19,798 bases of DNA. Source: Terramyces sp. JEL0728 (Eukaryota > Chytridiomycota > Chytridiomycetes > Rhizophydiales > Terramycetaceae). The translations under genes and the position numbers were made by a program. The DNA lies in NCBI GenBank assembly GCA_027603945.1, contig JADIIU010000184.1:1-19798 (forward strand), given 5' to 3'. A model generated the notes under the pieces. That model ran no database searches. It was not told the DNA's origin and saw only the letters and a list, made by a program, of their open reading frames with translations. This document shows positions 1 through 8,832 of this stretch, piece by piece; position 1 is the first letter of the stretch; each line of letters begins with the position of its first letter.

Positions 1-75
1 GGCCAGTATTTCCAAGACTAGATTCCACATTCAGCCACAGTTTAATGAATTCCAACATTTTTTTTCCTCATCTCA
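1..75. other. Window edge upstream of the acyl carrier protein gene
   Basis: No gene can be supported here. The first bases could be the last codons of an upstream + strand gene (GQYFQD then TAG), but nothing confirms it. A T-rich tract lies just before the acyl carrier protein start. Confidence 0.3.
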
Positions 76-454
76 ATGTTCAGACTTGCAGCTAAAAGAC
101 TTTCATTCAAACCCCTAATCAAACCAATTTCATTCAGATACTATTCAGCCGGACCAGCTCCACTCACAATCCAAGATATCGAAGACAGAATCCTCACCCT
201 TTTAAAAGACTTTGACAAAGTTCAACCACAAAAAGTAATTTTTTGATTTATTGTAGCTCGCTTTAGACGCTCATTTTGTTAACGATCTCGGATTAGATTC
301 ACTCGACCAGGTTGAAATTACAATGGCACTTGAAGATGAATTCAATATTGAAATTAGCGATCGTGATGCTGAAGAGATTTTCACTCCAAGACAGGCAGTT
401 GAAAAAGTATTGTATATTTAATTGTAGGTCTTTGCAAACAAGAGTGCAATGTAA
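76..454 (+). CDS. ACP1: Mitochondrial acyl carrier protein
   Basis: The spliced product is 111 residues long, normal for a mitochondrial acyl carrier protein precursor. Exons are 76-234, 257-406 and 428-454; the introns are 22 and 21 nt and both are phase 0. The N-terminus ([20 protein letters not shown]) is basic and free of acidic residues, as expected of a matrix-targeting peptide. The 4'-phosphopantetheine attachment motif is clear in exon 2: [12 protein letters not shown], with the modified Ser in DSL. Helix III residues ([14 protein letters not shown]) and the [10 protein letters not shown] ending also fit the family. In mitochondria such proteins carry the growing acyl chain in type II fatty acid synthesis (lipoic acid precursor) and serve as subunits of complex I and partners of LYR proteins. 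The start is the first ATG in the frame. An AATAAA overlaps the stop codon (453-458). Identification is firm; the function follows from the family. Confidence 0.95.
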
Positions 455-458
455 TAAA
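453..458 (+). terminator. Poly(A) signal overlapping the acyl carrier protein stop codon
   Basis: AATAAA begins at the second base of the TAA stop codon. The same arrangement occurs at the end of UTP21 (5622-5627 and 11439-11444). Motif evidence only. Confidence 0.4.
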
Positions 459-698
459 AACATTGTTATTATTTCGTTTATTGTATCGTTTATTGTTTAA
501 ATGAAAAGCAAATTAGTTACAGAACCTACGATAATGTTATCAATGAAATGAACCTTAATTGCGACAGTCTTTATAAATTGGTTCATTTCTGAATCAATTT
601 ATAGTACTTGTCAATAGAATGGAAACAAGGAGAATGCTAGGTGGTTGTAGCGGATTCTAGCTCTACTGCTATTGAATTTTAATTTTGCAAATCTAAAA

Positions 699-1499
699 AT
701 GTCGTTTGAAAAACAACAAGCTCTATTTAGAAGACAGCAGCTGAACCAGCCTGTAATAAAAAAACAAGATTTATCCCAACCAAACAACGACTTTGTATTG
801 CCAACAAAACAAGTGACACCAGTCCTATACACAAACCAAACCATTCCAATAGGTAGACAACTATTTGAGGTTATCCAGTGTTTGAAGAACGAACTACACC
901 CAATAGACAATAAGGAAATAATAAGAAAAACAGCAATTGACGTTGAAGGAACCGAAGAATTGTTCAAAGTAGTACTGGAAAACGATAGAATCAAGTACGC
1001 TAACGGTAAATTTGAATTCAAAGTACTTTTTATTAACCTAGCCAACTTTTAATATAAAAACAAAGCACGATTTATTAGCTTTGGTGAAAAGAAACAAGAA
1101 TGTGTGTGCAATGGAAGTAAAAGAGCTGCAAAACTCGTACGGTGGAGTAGTTCCTTTGATTGAAGAGCTATACAACGAAAAGCAACTGTTTTGTATCAGA
1201 TCGCAAAAAGACCAATCGCCGCTATTCATCTACTATAAAGATTCAAACATAGACATTGACGAAGAATTCAAGCAACAATGGGTACAATGTTTTTAATTTA
1301 GCATGATACACAAGTGCCTACCAAACTTGATTTACTTAAAGAGCTGGATAAGGCTGGATTGAAACCTATGCAAGTTGATTTACAGAAACGAAATATTGCT
1401 GCTGCTGGTGGCAAGAAGAAGAAGAAAAAGAACTCTAGGTTCAAGATGACCAACACCCATTTAGATGGTGTCGATTTGTCCAAAGATGTTACCTTGTAA
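699..1499 (+). CDS. TFA2: Transcription initiation factor IIE subunit beta
   Basis: Exons 699-1022, 1042-1281 and 1302-1499 join through 19 and 20 nt phase-0 introns to a protein of 253 residues. TFIIE beta works with TFIIE alpha in the RNA polymerase II preinitiation complex, where it recruits and regulates TFIIH. Visible features are an N-terminal Gln/Lys-rich tail, a winged-helix-like core (about residues 45-110, IGRQLFEVIQCLKNEL), a second winged-helix-like region in exon 2 (DLLALVKRN..GVVPLIEEL), and a basic C-terminal end with a run of six Lys followed by the family hallmark FKMTNTHL. An in-frame ATG lies nine codons upstream (672), but ATG 699 sits in an A-rich context (aaaaATGTCG) and gives the more usual MSFEKQQALF start. 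Identification rests on overall pattern and on TNTHL, without an alignment. Confidence 0.88.
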
Positions 1500-1848
1500 A
1501 TATTATTTGTTTTTATTGGTTTTAGAGTTATTGTAATACATCATTTACAAACAGCTGAAACATAAATTATTAGACAGATTGCCAATGAAAGAAATGGCAA
1601 AAGTATATCTCCTATTCATCTTAATTGTAAATTCATTTTTGACGTATCCTAAACTCTAGCCAACTTTTTGGGTTCTCGTATGAAATAACTGAGAAAGAGT
1701 AGATCCCCAAATATAGTAGCGCGATTACTGATACGCAAGTCCTGATTGTAATACCATTCTTCAAAAAGAGACAAGTTCAACCGACCAAGCCACGCCTAAA
1801 TTTGCCACATGTAAAAAAAAATCAAGACCAGTTTTTACTTTTTTTAAA
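1500..1848 (+). other. Intergenic spacer upstream of the eS19 gene
   Basis: About 350 bp between TFIIE beta and eS19. I see no convincing ORF, tRNA or snRNA. It holds a small perfect inverted repeat (TTGCCA at 1579-1584 and TGGCAA at 1595-1600, 10-nt loop) and a T/A-rich stretch directly before the eS19 ATG, which probably contains the core promoter and a short leader. Confidence 0.5.
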
Positions 1849-2316
1849 ATGGGTTCAGGAGTTACAGTTAAAGACGTCTCAGCACAATCATTCGTAAAAG
1901 CATACTCTGCTTACTTGAAGAGAACCGGTCGTTTGGAAGTTCCAAAGTGGGTTGACCTTGTCAAGACTGGACCACACAAGGACCTTGCTCCATATGATCC
2001 TGACTGGTTCTATGTCAGAGCTGCTTCAATTGCTCGTCACATTTACCTCAGAAAAGGTACTGGTATCGGTGGTTTGAAAAAGAACTATGGCGGCTCCGTA
2101 AACAGAGGAGTTCGTCCATCCAAACACAGAGATGGATCCGGAAGTGTTGCTCGCAAGGTCGTCCAAGCTCTCGAAAAGATTAGTGTTCTTGAAGCCGATG
2201 CAAATGGGTAAATTCTTATTAACAATAGTGGAAGACAAATTTCTGCTGATGGACAAAAGGATTTGGATCGTATCGCTCAACAAATTGTTGAAGCTGGCGG
2301 TGCTGCCTTGTTTTAA
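1849..2316 (+). CDS. RPS19: 40S ribosomal protein eS19 (RPS19)
   Basis: Exons 1849-2207 and 2229-2316 are joined by a 21-nt phase-2 intron (2208-2228), giving 148 residues, the usual size of eS19. Family landmarks in order are [18 protein letters not shown] at the N-terminus, [60 protein letters not shown] and, after the intron, [20 protein letters not shown]. eS19 is a structural protein of the small ribosomal subunit head and is needed for 18S rRNA maturation. Without removing the tiny intron the frame stops at once after DANG, so the intron is strongly supported by the conserved C-terminus. It is a single-copy gene lying just outside the tandem duplication. Confidence 0.97.
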
Positions 2317-2578
2317 GATGTAATTTTAATTACTATACATTGTTTGGCTTCTGTATTCTGGTCATCTTTAAAGGAGATGATTTCAGGAAATAAAAATCTG
2401 CAGTGTATAGTTTAGCCACTTGCACTTTTAAACTATCTCTTGGATTTTCAAATTTCTTTTTCCAGTTTGTTGATGTGCATGTAAAATCGCGAGTGTTGAG
2501 TTCAGATTGTTGGAGCTAAGTTGCTTCTGGCAATCCACAGGTGCCTTTCATGAAATAAAGTTACGAGTGAATTCCAAT

Positions 2579-2953
2579 TTATTCAAAGATTTGCTCATAT
2601 TCCACATTAGATACATTCAATACAAAGTTAATTTTCTGGTCAGTTACTGGATCTTCAGGTTCAATCAGCTCATACTCCAATGGAAGCAAACCCAGCCGGA
2701 TAAACCCGTCCATCATTACCGTCTTGAGATTCTTGAAATGGTACCAAAATCCAACCTCCAACTCTACATCCAAATACAGTATCGCCACTCCTGTCCTATC
2801 CCCAACCAGATATTGAAACTTGTCGTCAATAAAGCCAAACAGCTTGATCAACTTTGCTTTAATCATCTTGTACTTTGTCACAGGAGTAACTTCTTTGATT
2901 TGGATATACCGACTCCTTTTTGGCTGTGGAGTACCTGGTGGTGAGATCATCAT
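2579..2953 (-). CDS. Small OB-fold-like protein, probable nucleic-acid binder (intact copy)
   Basis: This - strand ORF gives 124 residues from the ATG at 2953. The frame is open further to an ATG at 3034, but that start would overlap the UTP21 coding start, so 2953 (MMISPPGTPQPKRS) is preferred. A basic N-terminal stretch precedes a segment with OB-fold character: KAKLIKLFGFIDDKFQYLVG, then DRTGVAILYLDVELEVG and KNLKTVMMDGFIRLGL. The pattern 'V-G-D-x-T-G-x-A' followed by a 'length-and-strand' ending is typical of single-stranded nucleic acid binding OB-folds such as SOSS-B or RPA relatives. The family assignment is by eye and not certain. It is head-to-head with UTP21, with at most 62 bp between the starts. 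The left edge of the tandem duplication (2625) falls inside this gene, so its last 15 codons are unique to this copy. Confidence 0.6.
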   Translation of the reverse strand: MMISPPGTPQPKRSRYIQIKEVTPVTKYKMIKAKLIKLFGFIDDKFQYLVGDRTGVAILYLDVELEVGFWYHFKNLKTVMMDGFIRLGLLPLEYELIEPEDPVTDQKINFVLNVSNVEYEQIFE

Positions 2954-3015
2954 AGCTTGTTTTTGTGGGCTTGTTTTGGCTGGGGAAATAATTTTTTTTG
3001 TCAAAACAAAAAAAT

Positions 3016-5623
3016 ATGGGATTGTATGCACCATTTAGAGCTCTTGGTTACATCACAGGTTCCATCCCGCTGGCTATTCAAGCGCGCGGCCAGCACTATT
3101 TCATTACTTCATCAATCGGCTCTTCATTTCAAATCCTAGATGTATCTTTAATTAATCGTAGGGAGAAAAAATGTCTTTGCTGATAGTTGGTGATTCAATA
3201 GATTCAACTATCACTAGCATCCAATCAATCAAAGATTTCACAATCGTATCTGCAGACACAAAAATCATTATTTACAACAGGCAAAAAATCGTCAATACTG
3301 TTGATACTGGATCGCAAATCTTGGAGTTGATGGTATTTGGAGACTTTTGTGTCGCTAGTCACGAATCAGGAATTTATATCTACAATTATATTACCAATGA
3401 GTTCCAGAATGAAATTGAAATTGGACACGCAGTTACTCATCTGTTACATCCTTCCACCTATTTAAACAAAATTTTACTTGCATTTGGGAATGAGGTGCAA
3501 TTATGGAATATTAGAACAGTTTCAAAGCTGTACGGGTTCAAATTCAGCAGTCCTGTTACTTGTTTGGCACAATCACCTTCGATTGATGTTGTTGCGGTTG
3601 GTTTGCTGGATGGAACTATTATTCTCCATAACATCAAGATGGACAAGGAAGTTATGCGTTTCAACCAGGAAGGAAAAGTTACTTCAATTACGTTCCGTAC
3701 CGATGGCCATACTATTATGGCAACTGGCTCAATGAATGGGGATTTGGCGCTGTGGGATTTAAGTGAAAAGAGGTTGGTTCATTTGATGGCACACTGCCAC
3801 TTGTCTAGTATTCATACATGCTTCTTCTTTAATGGCATGCCGCTGCTGGTAACTGCTGGAAGCGACAACTCTATTAAACAATGGATATTTGATAGCTTGG
3901 ATGGAACGCCTCGACTGTTGAAATCTCGATCTGGACATTTTAAACCACCATCCAGTATCAAATACTATGATCAAATGGGACACTATATTCTATCAAGCGG
4001 CCAAGACCAATCTCTGCGCGTATTCTCTATAATTAGAGATTCTCAAAATACAGAATTATCACAAGGTTCATTAGAAAAGAAATCCAAGCAATTTAAAACT
4101 AGTTTAAATCAATTGCGACTGCCAAATATCATCCAATTTGATTCCAGTAACTCTTATTAATAGTAGACGAAATGAAGCAAAAAGAGTGGGACAATGTCGT
4201 AACTTGTCATTCAGGAGACTCAAAGGCCAGAACATGGAGCTTCCAAAGAAAAGCTATTGGCAAACACGTATTAGCAGCCAAAGACAATTCTGCCATCAAA
4301 TCCGTCTTGATCAGTGCTTGCGGAAACTTTTGTTTTTTAGCAACTTCACAAGGAAATATTGACAAGTATAATATCCAGAGTGGGTTATTCAGACAGACAA
4401 TCGAGGCTCACAAAAGTGCAATTACATGTTTAGGTTCCGACAATGTCAACAAGCTCTTGATTTCCGCATCGTTGGATCACAAACTCAAAGTAAGCCGGTT
4501 TAACGTTAGTTTTGGGACTTCAACAAGACAACCCTACTTGATTGCATTGATTTAGAGAGCTCCATTTCGTTCTTCAAGTTACATAATGAGAGTAGGTTAT
4601 TGGCTGTAGTTACTGATGACCGCGTAATCAGGGTTGTGGATATTGATACATTCAAAGTTGTTAGAGAATTTGTTGGGCACAATAACCGCATTACCAGTCT
4701 GGATTTCTCGCCCGATGGAAGGTGGCTAGTTAGTGCAAGCTTGGATACAACCATTAGAACCTGGGATTTACCAACTGGATTCCTGATTGACATTTTCAAG
4801 ACTGAGCAGATTTGTACCTTTATTTCATTCTCTCCTGTTGGGGATTTCATTGCTACCACACACGTAGGACATGTCGGCATCTTTTTATGGGCAAACAAGT
4901 CCCAATACACTCACATTCCGCTAAAAAGTATTTCTGGAGACGATGTTGCTTCATTATTGCTTCCAACAACCAGTGGTGTGTCTATGGAAGACAAAGAACA
5001 ATCCGAGCCAGAAAATGTTCCAGATGAAGAATACATTCCGATTGAAGAAGGAATGATTACGTTTAGCACTCTGCCTAAATCCAGATGGCAAAATCTGCTC
5101 AACCTGGACTCTATCAAGGTAACTGCCACTAACCCAGGAAAGAAACAAACCAACCGAACCGCCTAAACAGCCTGAAAAGGCACCATTCTTTCTGCCAACT
5201 GTAAGCGCAAGCATTCCTACTTTTGAAGCGCCAAAAACTGAATCTAAAATATTGCCAAGGGAATTAATGTCCAACAACCAAACTGAACTTTCCAACTTAA
5301 TATTAAACAAGACCAGTGAAGATCTCTTGGACCATCTGAAAAAACTTTCCCCAAGCCAGATTGATTTAGAGCTGCGCCAACTACCAGTGGAAATTGATTT
5401 AAAAGCACACTCCAGTTTCGTTGCACATATCCAAGAATTACTAGAAAAAAAGATAGATTACGAGTTTGTCAATGCTATCCTGTGCGCCTATTTAAAGATT
5501 CACGGAGATATTGTCCACAACTTGGATGTTGCAGATTTGAAGGCTGTTGTCAAGGAAGGATGGGAAAGATTGGAAGATAGGATAATGTACGCTCAGTGTC
5601 TGGTAGAATTTGTATTGCATTAA
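3016..5623 (+). CDS. UTP21: U3 snoRNP / small-subunit processome protein UTP21 (WDR36), copy A
   Basis: Five exons (3016-3141, 3162-4146, 4167-4489, 4510-5118, 5138-5623) joined by introns of 20, 20, 20 and 19 nt give 842 residues. The N-terminus (LYAPFRALGYITGSIPLAIQ, then ARGQHYFITSSIG) is the family signature. WD40 repeats follow, with repeat endings such as LALWDL, IKQWIFD, LKFWDFNK across intron 3 and TIRTWDLPTG forming two beta-propellers. EKEWDN-type residues appear as KQKEWDNVVTCH, and the HKGE/ARTWSFQ segment is present as DSKARTWSFQRKAIGKHVL. The C-terminal Utp21 domain (about residues 650-842, STLPKSRWQNLLNLDSIK onward) is complete. UTP21 belongs to the nucleolar UTP-B complex needed for 18S rRNA processing. 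An AATAAA overlaps the stop codon. It is duplicated as copy B at 8833, with both frames intact. Confidence 0.96.
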
Positions 5624-5627
5624 TAAA
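5622..5627 (+). terminator. Poly(A) signal overlapping the UTP21 copy A stop codon
   Basis: AATAAA begins at the second base of the TAA stop. It is retained in copy B (11439-11444) although the next bases differ between the copies. Confidence 0.4.
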
Positions 5628-5986
5628 CCCCTTGATGGCTGCAGTGGTATTTGACCGCATTTCAAATGGAATACTTTTAAAGAGAATTCATCCGATATCA
5701 GTTCTTACAGGGCTTTTGACGTTGATTTTGCGGTTTATATTTGATTGTTGACAGTCCCCTCGATTTGGAATCTGCGTTAGATTACAATTAAAATAGTCCA
5801 AGAATCGGTACTTTAATATCGCCATTGTACGGATAATCAAAGGGAACCATTGCAAGACCCATCCGGCAACCATATCGACTATTATCCTTGATTCTATCCA
5901 CGATTTTTACTGTCACGTGATTAATGAGGCTTCTCCACCTCTCCTTGCCGCTTTTTCTCGAGAAAGAGTTTGAATCAAACCAGAAA
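5624..5986 (+). other. Intergenic spacer UTP21-RAC1 (unit A)
   Basis: 363 bp holding the short 3' end of UTP21 and the promoter side of the Rac gene. The only clear element is a TCACGTGA palindrome. From about 5648 on it is identical to the same spacer in unit B, unlike other spacers of the duplication. A 90-residue - strand frame crosses it into the Rac gene; I do not accept it as a gene. Confidence 0.5.
5913..5920. promoter_or_regulatory. CACGTG E-box palindrome upstream of RAC1 (unit A)
   Basis: TCACGTGA lies 67 bp before the Rac start codon. This is the core bound by basic helix-loop-helix factors such as Cbf1/USF in fungi and animals. It is conserved in unit B (11731-11738). Binding here is inference from the motif alone. 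Confidence 0.4.
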
Positions 5987-6627
5987 ATGCAAGCTATAAA
6001 ATGTGTAGTTGTCGGTGATGGGTAAGCGAATATTAACGTCCAGTGCCGTTGGAAAAACATGCTTATTAATTAGTTACACCACAAATGCGTTCCCAGGTGA
6101 ATACATTCCTACAGTGTAATCAAATTTTTACGATAGATTTGACAATTATTCTGCAAATGTGATGGTTGATGGAAAACCAATCAATTTAGGATTATGGGAT
6201 ACAGCAGGCCAAGAAGATTACGATCGTTTACGTCCACTTTCTTACCCTCAAACCGACGTATTTTTGATTTGCTTTTCGCTAGTATCACCACCATCGTTTG
6301 AAAACGTCAGAACAAAAGTAAGTTTTACTAACGCAGTGGTTCCCTGAAATATCCCACCATGCTCCTTCTACACCAAGTATCCTTGTAGGAACCAAACTCG
6401 ATTTGAGAGAAGACCGGGATACTATTGAAAAACTACGAGAAAAGAGAATGGCACCAATTACTTATCCACAAGGAACGCAAATGATGAAGGAAATTAATGC
6501 AGTCAAATACCTCGAATGTTCCGCTTTGACTCAAAAAGGTCTCAAGAACGTGTTTGACGAAGCTATCCGCGCAGTATTAATTCCTCCTGAAATCAAGAAA
6601 AAAACCAAAAAATGTGTTTTAATGTAG
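5987..6627 (+). CDS. RAC1: Rac-type Rho family GTPase, copy A
   Basis: Exons 5987-6021, 6044-6115, 6137-6317 and 6337-6627 join through introns of 22, 21 and 19 nt to 192 residues, exactly the length of Rac1. Motifs in order are the P-loop GDGAVGKT (split by intron 1 inside GDG-A), switch I with the effector Thr in YIPTVFDNY (split by intron 2), switch [32 protein letters not shown] after intron 3, TKLDLRED for guanine recognition, and [19 protein letters not shown] polybasic tail (KKKTKK) precedes the CAAX box CVLM. Rac GTPases switch actin dynamics, polarity and NADPH oxidase at the plasma membrane. Met in the last position favours farnesylation over geranylgeranylation by known CAAX rules. 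The copy in unit B encodes an identical protein. Confidence 0.98.
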
Positions 6628-6914
6628 TTTTTACTCAATAGAACCATTGTTTTCATGATATTTTTCCATTTTCCCTCTGCGTTAAATCCCAGTGGATTGA
6701 GGTTGCTAGGAGGTGAGTACATTGGTTTGAGGCAACTGTTGCTAGATGCAGATTTAGCTCCTGGCAATCGTCCGGTTGATGAGTCTAGGTTCACAATGGA
6801 ACACCATCAGTTTAAAGCTCTCAAATAAAATAGCAGTCCATATTTGAGTCAATGGAAATTAATTTGACCTTCCATTTTAATACGAGTCTCCATGGCCGCC
6901 TCTTTCCTTTAAAA

Positions 6915-7898
6915 ATGATTAGAAAATCAAGGTTGTTTGTAATAATACTATCCGCAATTACAGTGTACATGATATCAGTAGCATTTAATCCTGGCAATCC
7001 AGAGCTGCCAGAGGATATCCCAATGACAATGTATGAACTGAAGCAAAAAACGATTTTCAATGGCACATTAGTACACAACGAATGCGGATTGAATTGCACT
7101 GTAGTATTCACACCAAAACTGGCTAAAAGACAGGTAGTGCATAAATGGGAAATGTCTAGAATACCTTCCAACTATCCGTTTCTAGTGCCAATAGGAACTG
7201 AATTGCATATCAACAACGATTCGTTCCAGCCTCCCAACGCTACTATTGAAAGCGAGTTGATAAAAGACGACAAGTTCTACCGGGAACATGCAATTTTTCA
7301 ACATTTAGATCGCAGATACGCACACAAGCTACCTGCGCCAGAAAGACGACAAGCACTTACAAATTTGTTCAGGGCTTGGGCTATTTTTGCAGACTCTAAG
7401 CAGTTTCCATATTGGATCATGCATGGATCTCTTTTGGGCTGGTATTGGGGCGGAAAGACAATGTCGTTTGACGATGATATTGACGTACAAGTGCATGCGA
7501 ATACTCTGTATTCCTTTTCCGAAGCGCCGGTGCAGGTGTTTGGAAGATATAGATTTGAACTAAACCCACATTTCCGTATCCGCTCGCCTCAGCACAATAA
7601 CAAGATTGATGCGAGATTTGTTGATACAAAAAACGGGCATTTTATAGATATTACCGGCATAGCGCTTGTAAATGAAACTATAGCATGCAAATCACCTCAC
7701 AGATACCAGATTCAAGATATATTTCCCCTAGTCCGAACTAGCTTTGAAGGAGTACCTACTTGGAGACCGTTCAATGTATCCAGAGTGCTTCAACAGGAAT
7801 ACAAAAAGTGGAATGTTCCTAAACATGGTCGGTATTGGTTTTCAGAAACTTCTGGCGAATGGATCCCCCAGTATGGTCGTAGGAAAAAGATACATTAA
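6915..7898 (+). CDS. LicD/fukutin-family type II membrane protein, single domain, copy A
   Basis: A single-exon gene of 327 residues from ATG 6915. An N-terminal membrane anchor (LFVIILSAITVYMISVAF, residues 7-24) follows a short basic tail, typical of type II Golgi enzymes. A CGLNC motif and N-x-T/S sequons lie in the stem. The LicD nucleotidyltransferase-like domain has WIMHGSLLGWYWGGK, then FDDDIDVQV with acidic residues D186, D187, D188 and D190, then DARFVDTKNGHFIDITG. Known relatives (LicD, fukutin/FKRP, yeast Mnn4) act in transfer of phospho-linked choline, ribitol or mannose to glycans; the donor and acceptor here are unknown. An upstream in-frame ATG (6852) is not conserved because a 1-bp indel shifts that frame in unit B, so 6915 is the supported start. 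It differs from copy B at three residues (D/N, A/T, V/L). Confidence 0.85.
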   Translation: MIRKSRLFVIILSAITVYMISVAFNPGNPELPEDIPMTMYELKQKTIFNGTLVHNECGLNCTVVFTPKLAKRQVVHKWEMSRIPSNYPFLVPIGTELHINNDSFQPPNATIESELIKDDKFYREHAIFQHLDRRYAHKLPAPERRQALTNLFRAWAIFADSKQFPYWIMHGSLLGWYWGGKTMSFDDDIDVQVHANTLYSFSEAPVQVFGRYRFELNPHFRIRSPQHNNKIDARFVDTKNGHFIDITGIALVNETIACKSPHRYQIQDIFPLVRTSFEGVPTWRPFNVSRVLQQEYKKWNVPKHGRYWFSETSGEWIPQYGRRKKIH

Positions 7899-8161
7899 GT
7901 CTGCCTTGGTATTAGTCCGCCAGTTCTCGTGTGTTTCACTGCATTTACATGGACTCTGGGTCACCAGGAGAGATCGGTTCTTGCTGGAATTCGGCACGGT
8001 GATCTCGGATAAGAATCATAGCACTATAGTAAATATTAATCCCAATCTTTCTAATAATATACCAGTTACGCAGACCTCTATTCGACTTTCTTGATTGCTT
8101 TATCCAGTTTTAGGTCCCGCAAAAAAGTCCAGAGTTCGGGGCACTGGGGCAGCTATTAAAA

Positions 8162-8770
8162 CTAAAACCAGCAAGATTTTTTAATAATGCGAAAGACTAG
8201 GCAGGTCCTAATACTGGCTATTACCACCTTGTTGGCCTTCCTTTGGTACAATAGAAATTCCCAAGGTGATATCCCTTTGGAAGCACAATCAGTGCAGCAA
8301 CCTTTGCTAAACAACAAAGAGTATAACCTAGACCCTACCCAGGATGTGCAAAAAGGAGCATTGCACAAGCAAACGACAGAACATATTGTAGAAATTGTAA
8401 AGGAAATAAAGAAACAGCAGGAGAAACAAAAGGAGGAAAAGAAGTTAATTTTCTGGTCAGTTACTGGATCTTCAGGTTCAATCAGCTCATACTCCAATGG
8501 AAGCAAACCCAGCCGGATAAACCCGTCCATCATTACCGTCTTGAGATTCTTGAAATGGTACCAAAATCCAACCTCCAACTCTACATCCAAATACAGTATC
8601 GCCACTCCTGTCCTATCCCCAACCAGATATTGAAATTTGTCGTCAATAAAGCCAAACAGCCTGATCAACTTTGCTTTAATCATCTTGTACTTTGTCACAG
8701 GAGTAACTTCTTTGATTTGAATATACCGACTCCTTTTTGGCTGTGGAGTACCTGGTGGTGAGATCATCAT
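8162..8770 (-). pseudogene. Rearranged copy of the OB-fold gene with a replaced 3' end
   Basis: This unit B copy of the small OB-fold gene keeps its start (8770) and about 109 codons, up to the residues DPVTDQKINF. At the duplication joint (8441/8442) it runs into the antisense strand of the truncated second LicD gene. The frame stays open and adds 93 residues of antisense-derived, Cys- and Ser-rich sequence up to a stop at 8162. The predicted product of 202 residues would keep the OB-like segment, with one change (Lys to Arg) against the intact copy. Whether it is expressed or stable cannot be told. It is head-to-head with UTP21 copy B and shares the same short promoter region, so transcription is plausible. 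Confidence 0.7.
8187..8633 (+). pseudogene. Truncated 5' copy of the two-domain LicD gene, chimeric at the duplication joint
   Basis: The first 255 nt (85 codons) are identical to the start of the intact gene at 14033: the membrane anchor (VLILAITTLLAFLWY) and the charged stem up to KQQEKQKEEK. At 8442 the sequence changes to the antisense strand of the OB-fold gene, and the frame continues for 63 foreign codons to a stop at 8633. The product of 148 residues would be a membrane-anchored stub without any LicD domain. The promoter side is almost the same as that of the intact copy (TATTAAAA ahead of the ATG), so the stub may be transcribed. It is best regarded as a duplication by-product. Confidence 0.85.
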
Positions 8771-8832
8771 AGCTTGTTTTTGTGGGCTTGTTTTGGCTGG
8801 GGAAATAATTTTTTTTGTCAAAACAAAAAAAT

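Larger units (their letters stand above)
2625..8441. repeat. Tandem duplication unit A (5,817 bp)
   Basis: This is the left unit of a direct tandem duplication. From 2625 the sequence matches the sequence from 8442 with a constant offset of 5,817 through UTP21, then with small indels up to 14287. Its left edge lies in the 3' end of the OB-fold gene and its right edge lies after codon 85 of the second LicD gene. Substitutions between the units are roughly 1-2 percent, with short indels in spacers. No terminal inverted repeats, target-site duplication or transposase gene were seen at the edges. Confidence 0.97.

Noticed and set aside
611..1045. 144-residue - strand frame opposite TFIIE beta
   Set aside because: It is antisense to a recognised gene and has the low-complexity Phe/Ser/Leu composition of a shadow frame.
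1579..1600. Short hairpin after the TFIIE beta gene as a structured RNA
   Set aside because: The stem is only 6 bp in AT-rich DNA, with no snoRNA or tRNA boxes.
2998..3015. Longer UTP21 N-terminus from position 2998
   Set aside because: The codon at 2998 is TTG. The ATG at 3016 gives the expected family N-terminus.
5788..6060. 90-residue - strand frame across the UTP21-RAC1 spacer, with an ending (MGLAMVPFDYPYNGDIKVPILGLF-like) that looks protein-like
   Set aside because: Its first third is the antisense of Rac exons, I recognise no family, and no tiny intron gives a clean upstream start. Its conservation between units has no weight because the whole tract is identical there.
7744..8094. 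116-residue + strand frame over the end of LicD copy A, and its equivalent at 13591-14004
   Set aside because: It overlaps the real LicD frame, its last part differs between units through an indel, and it has no recognisable features.
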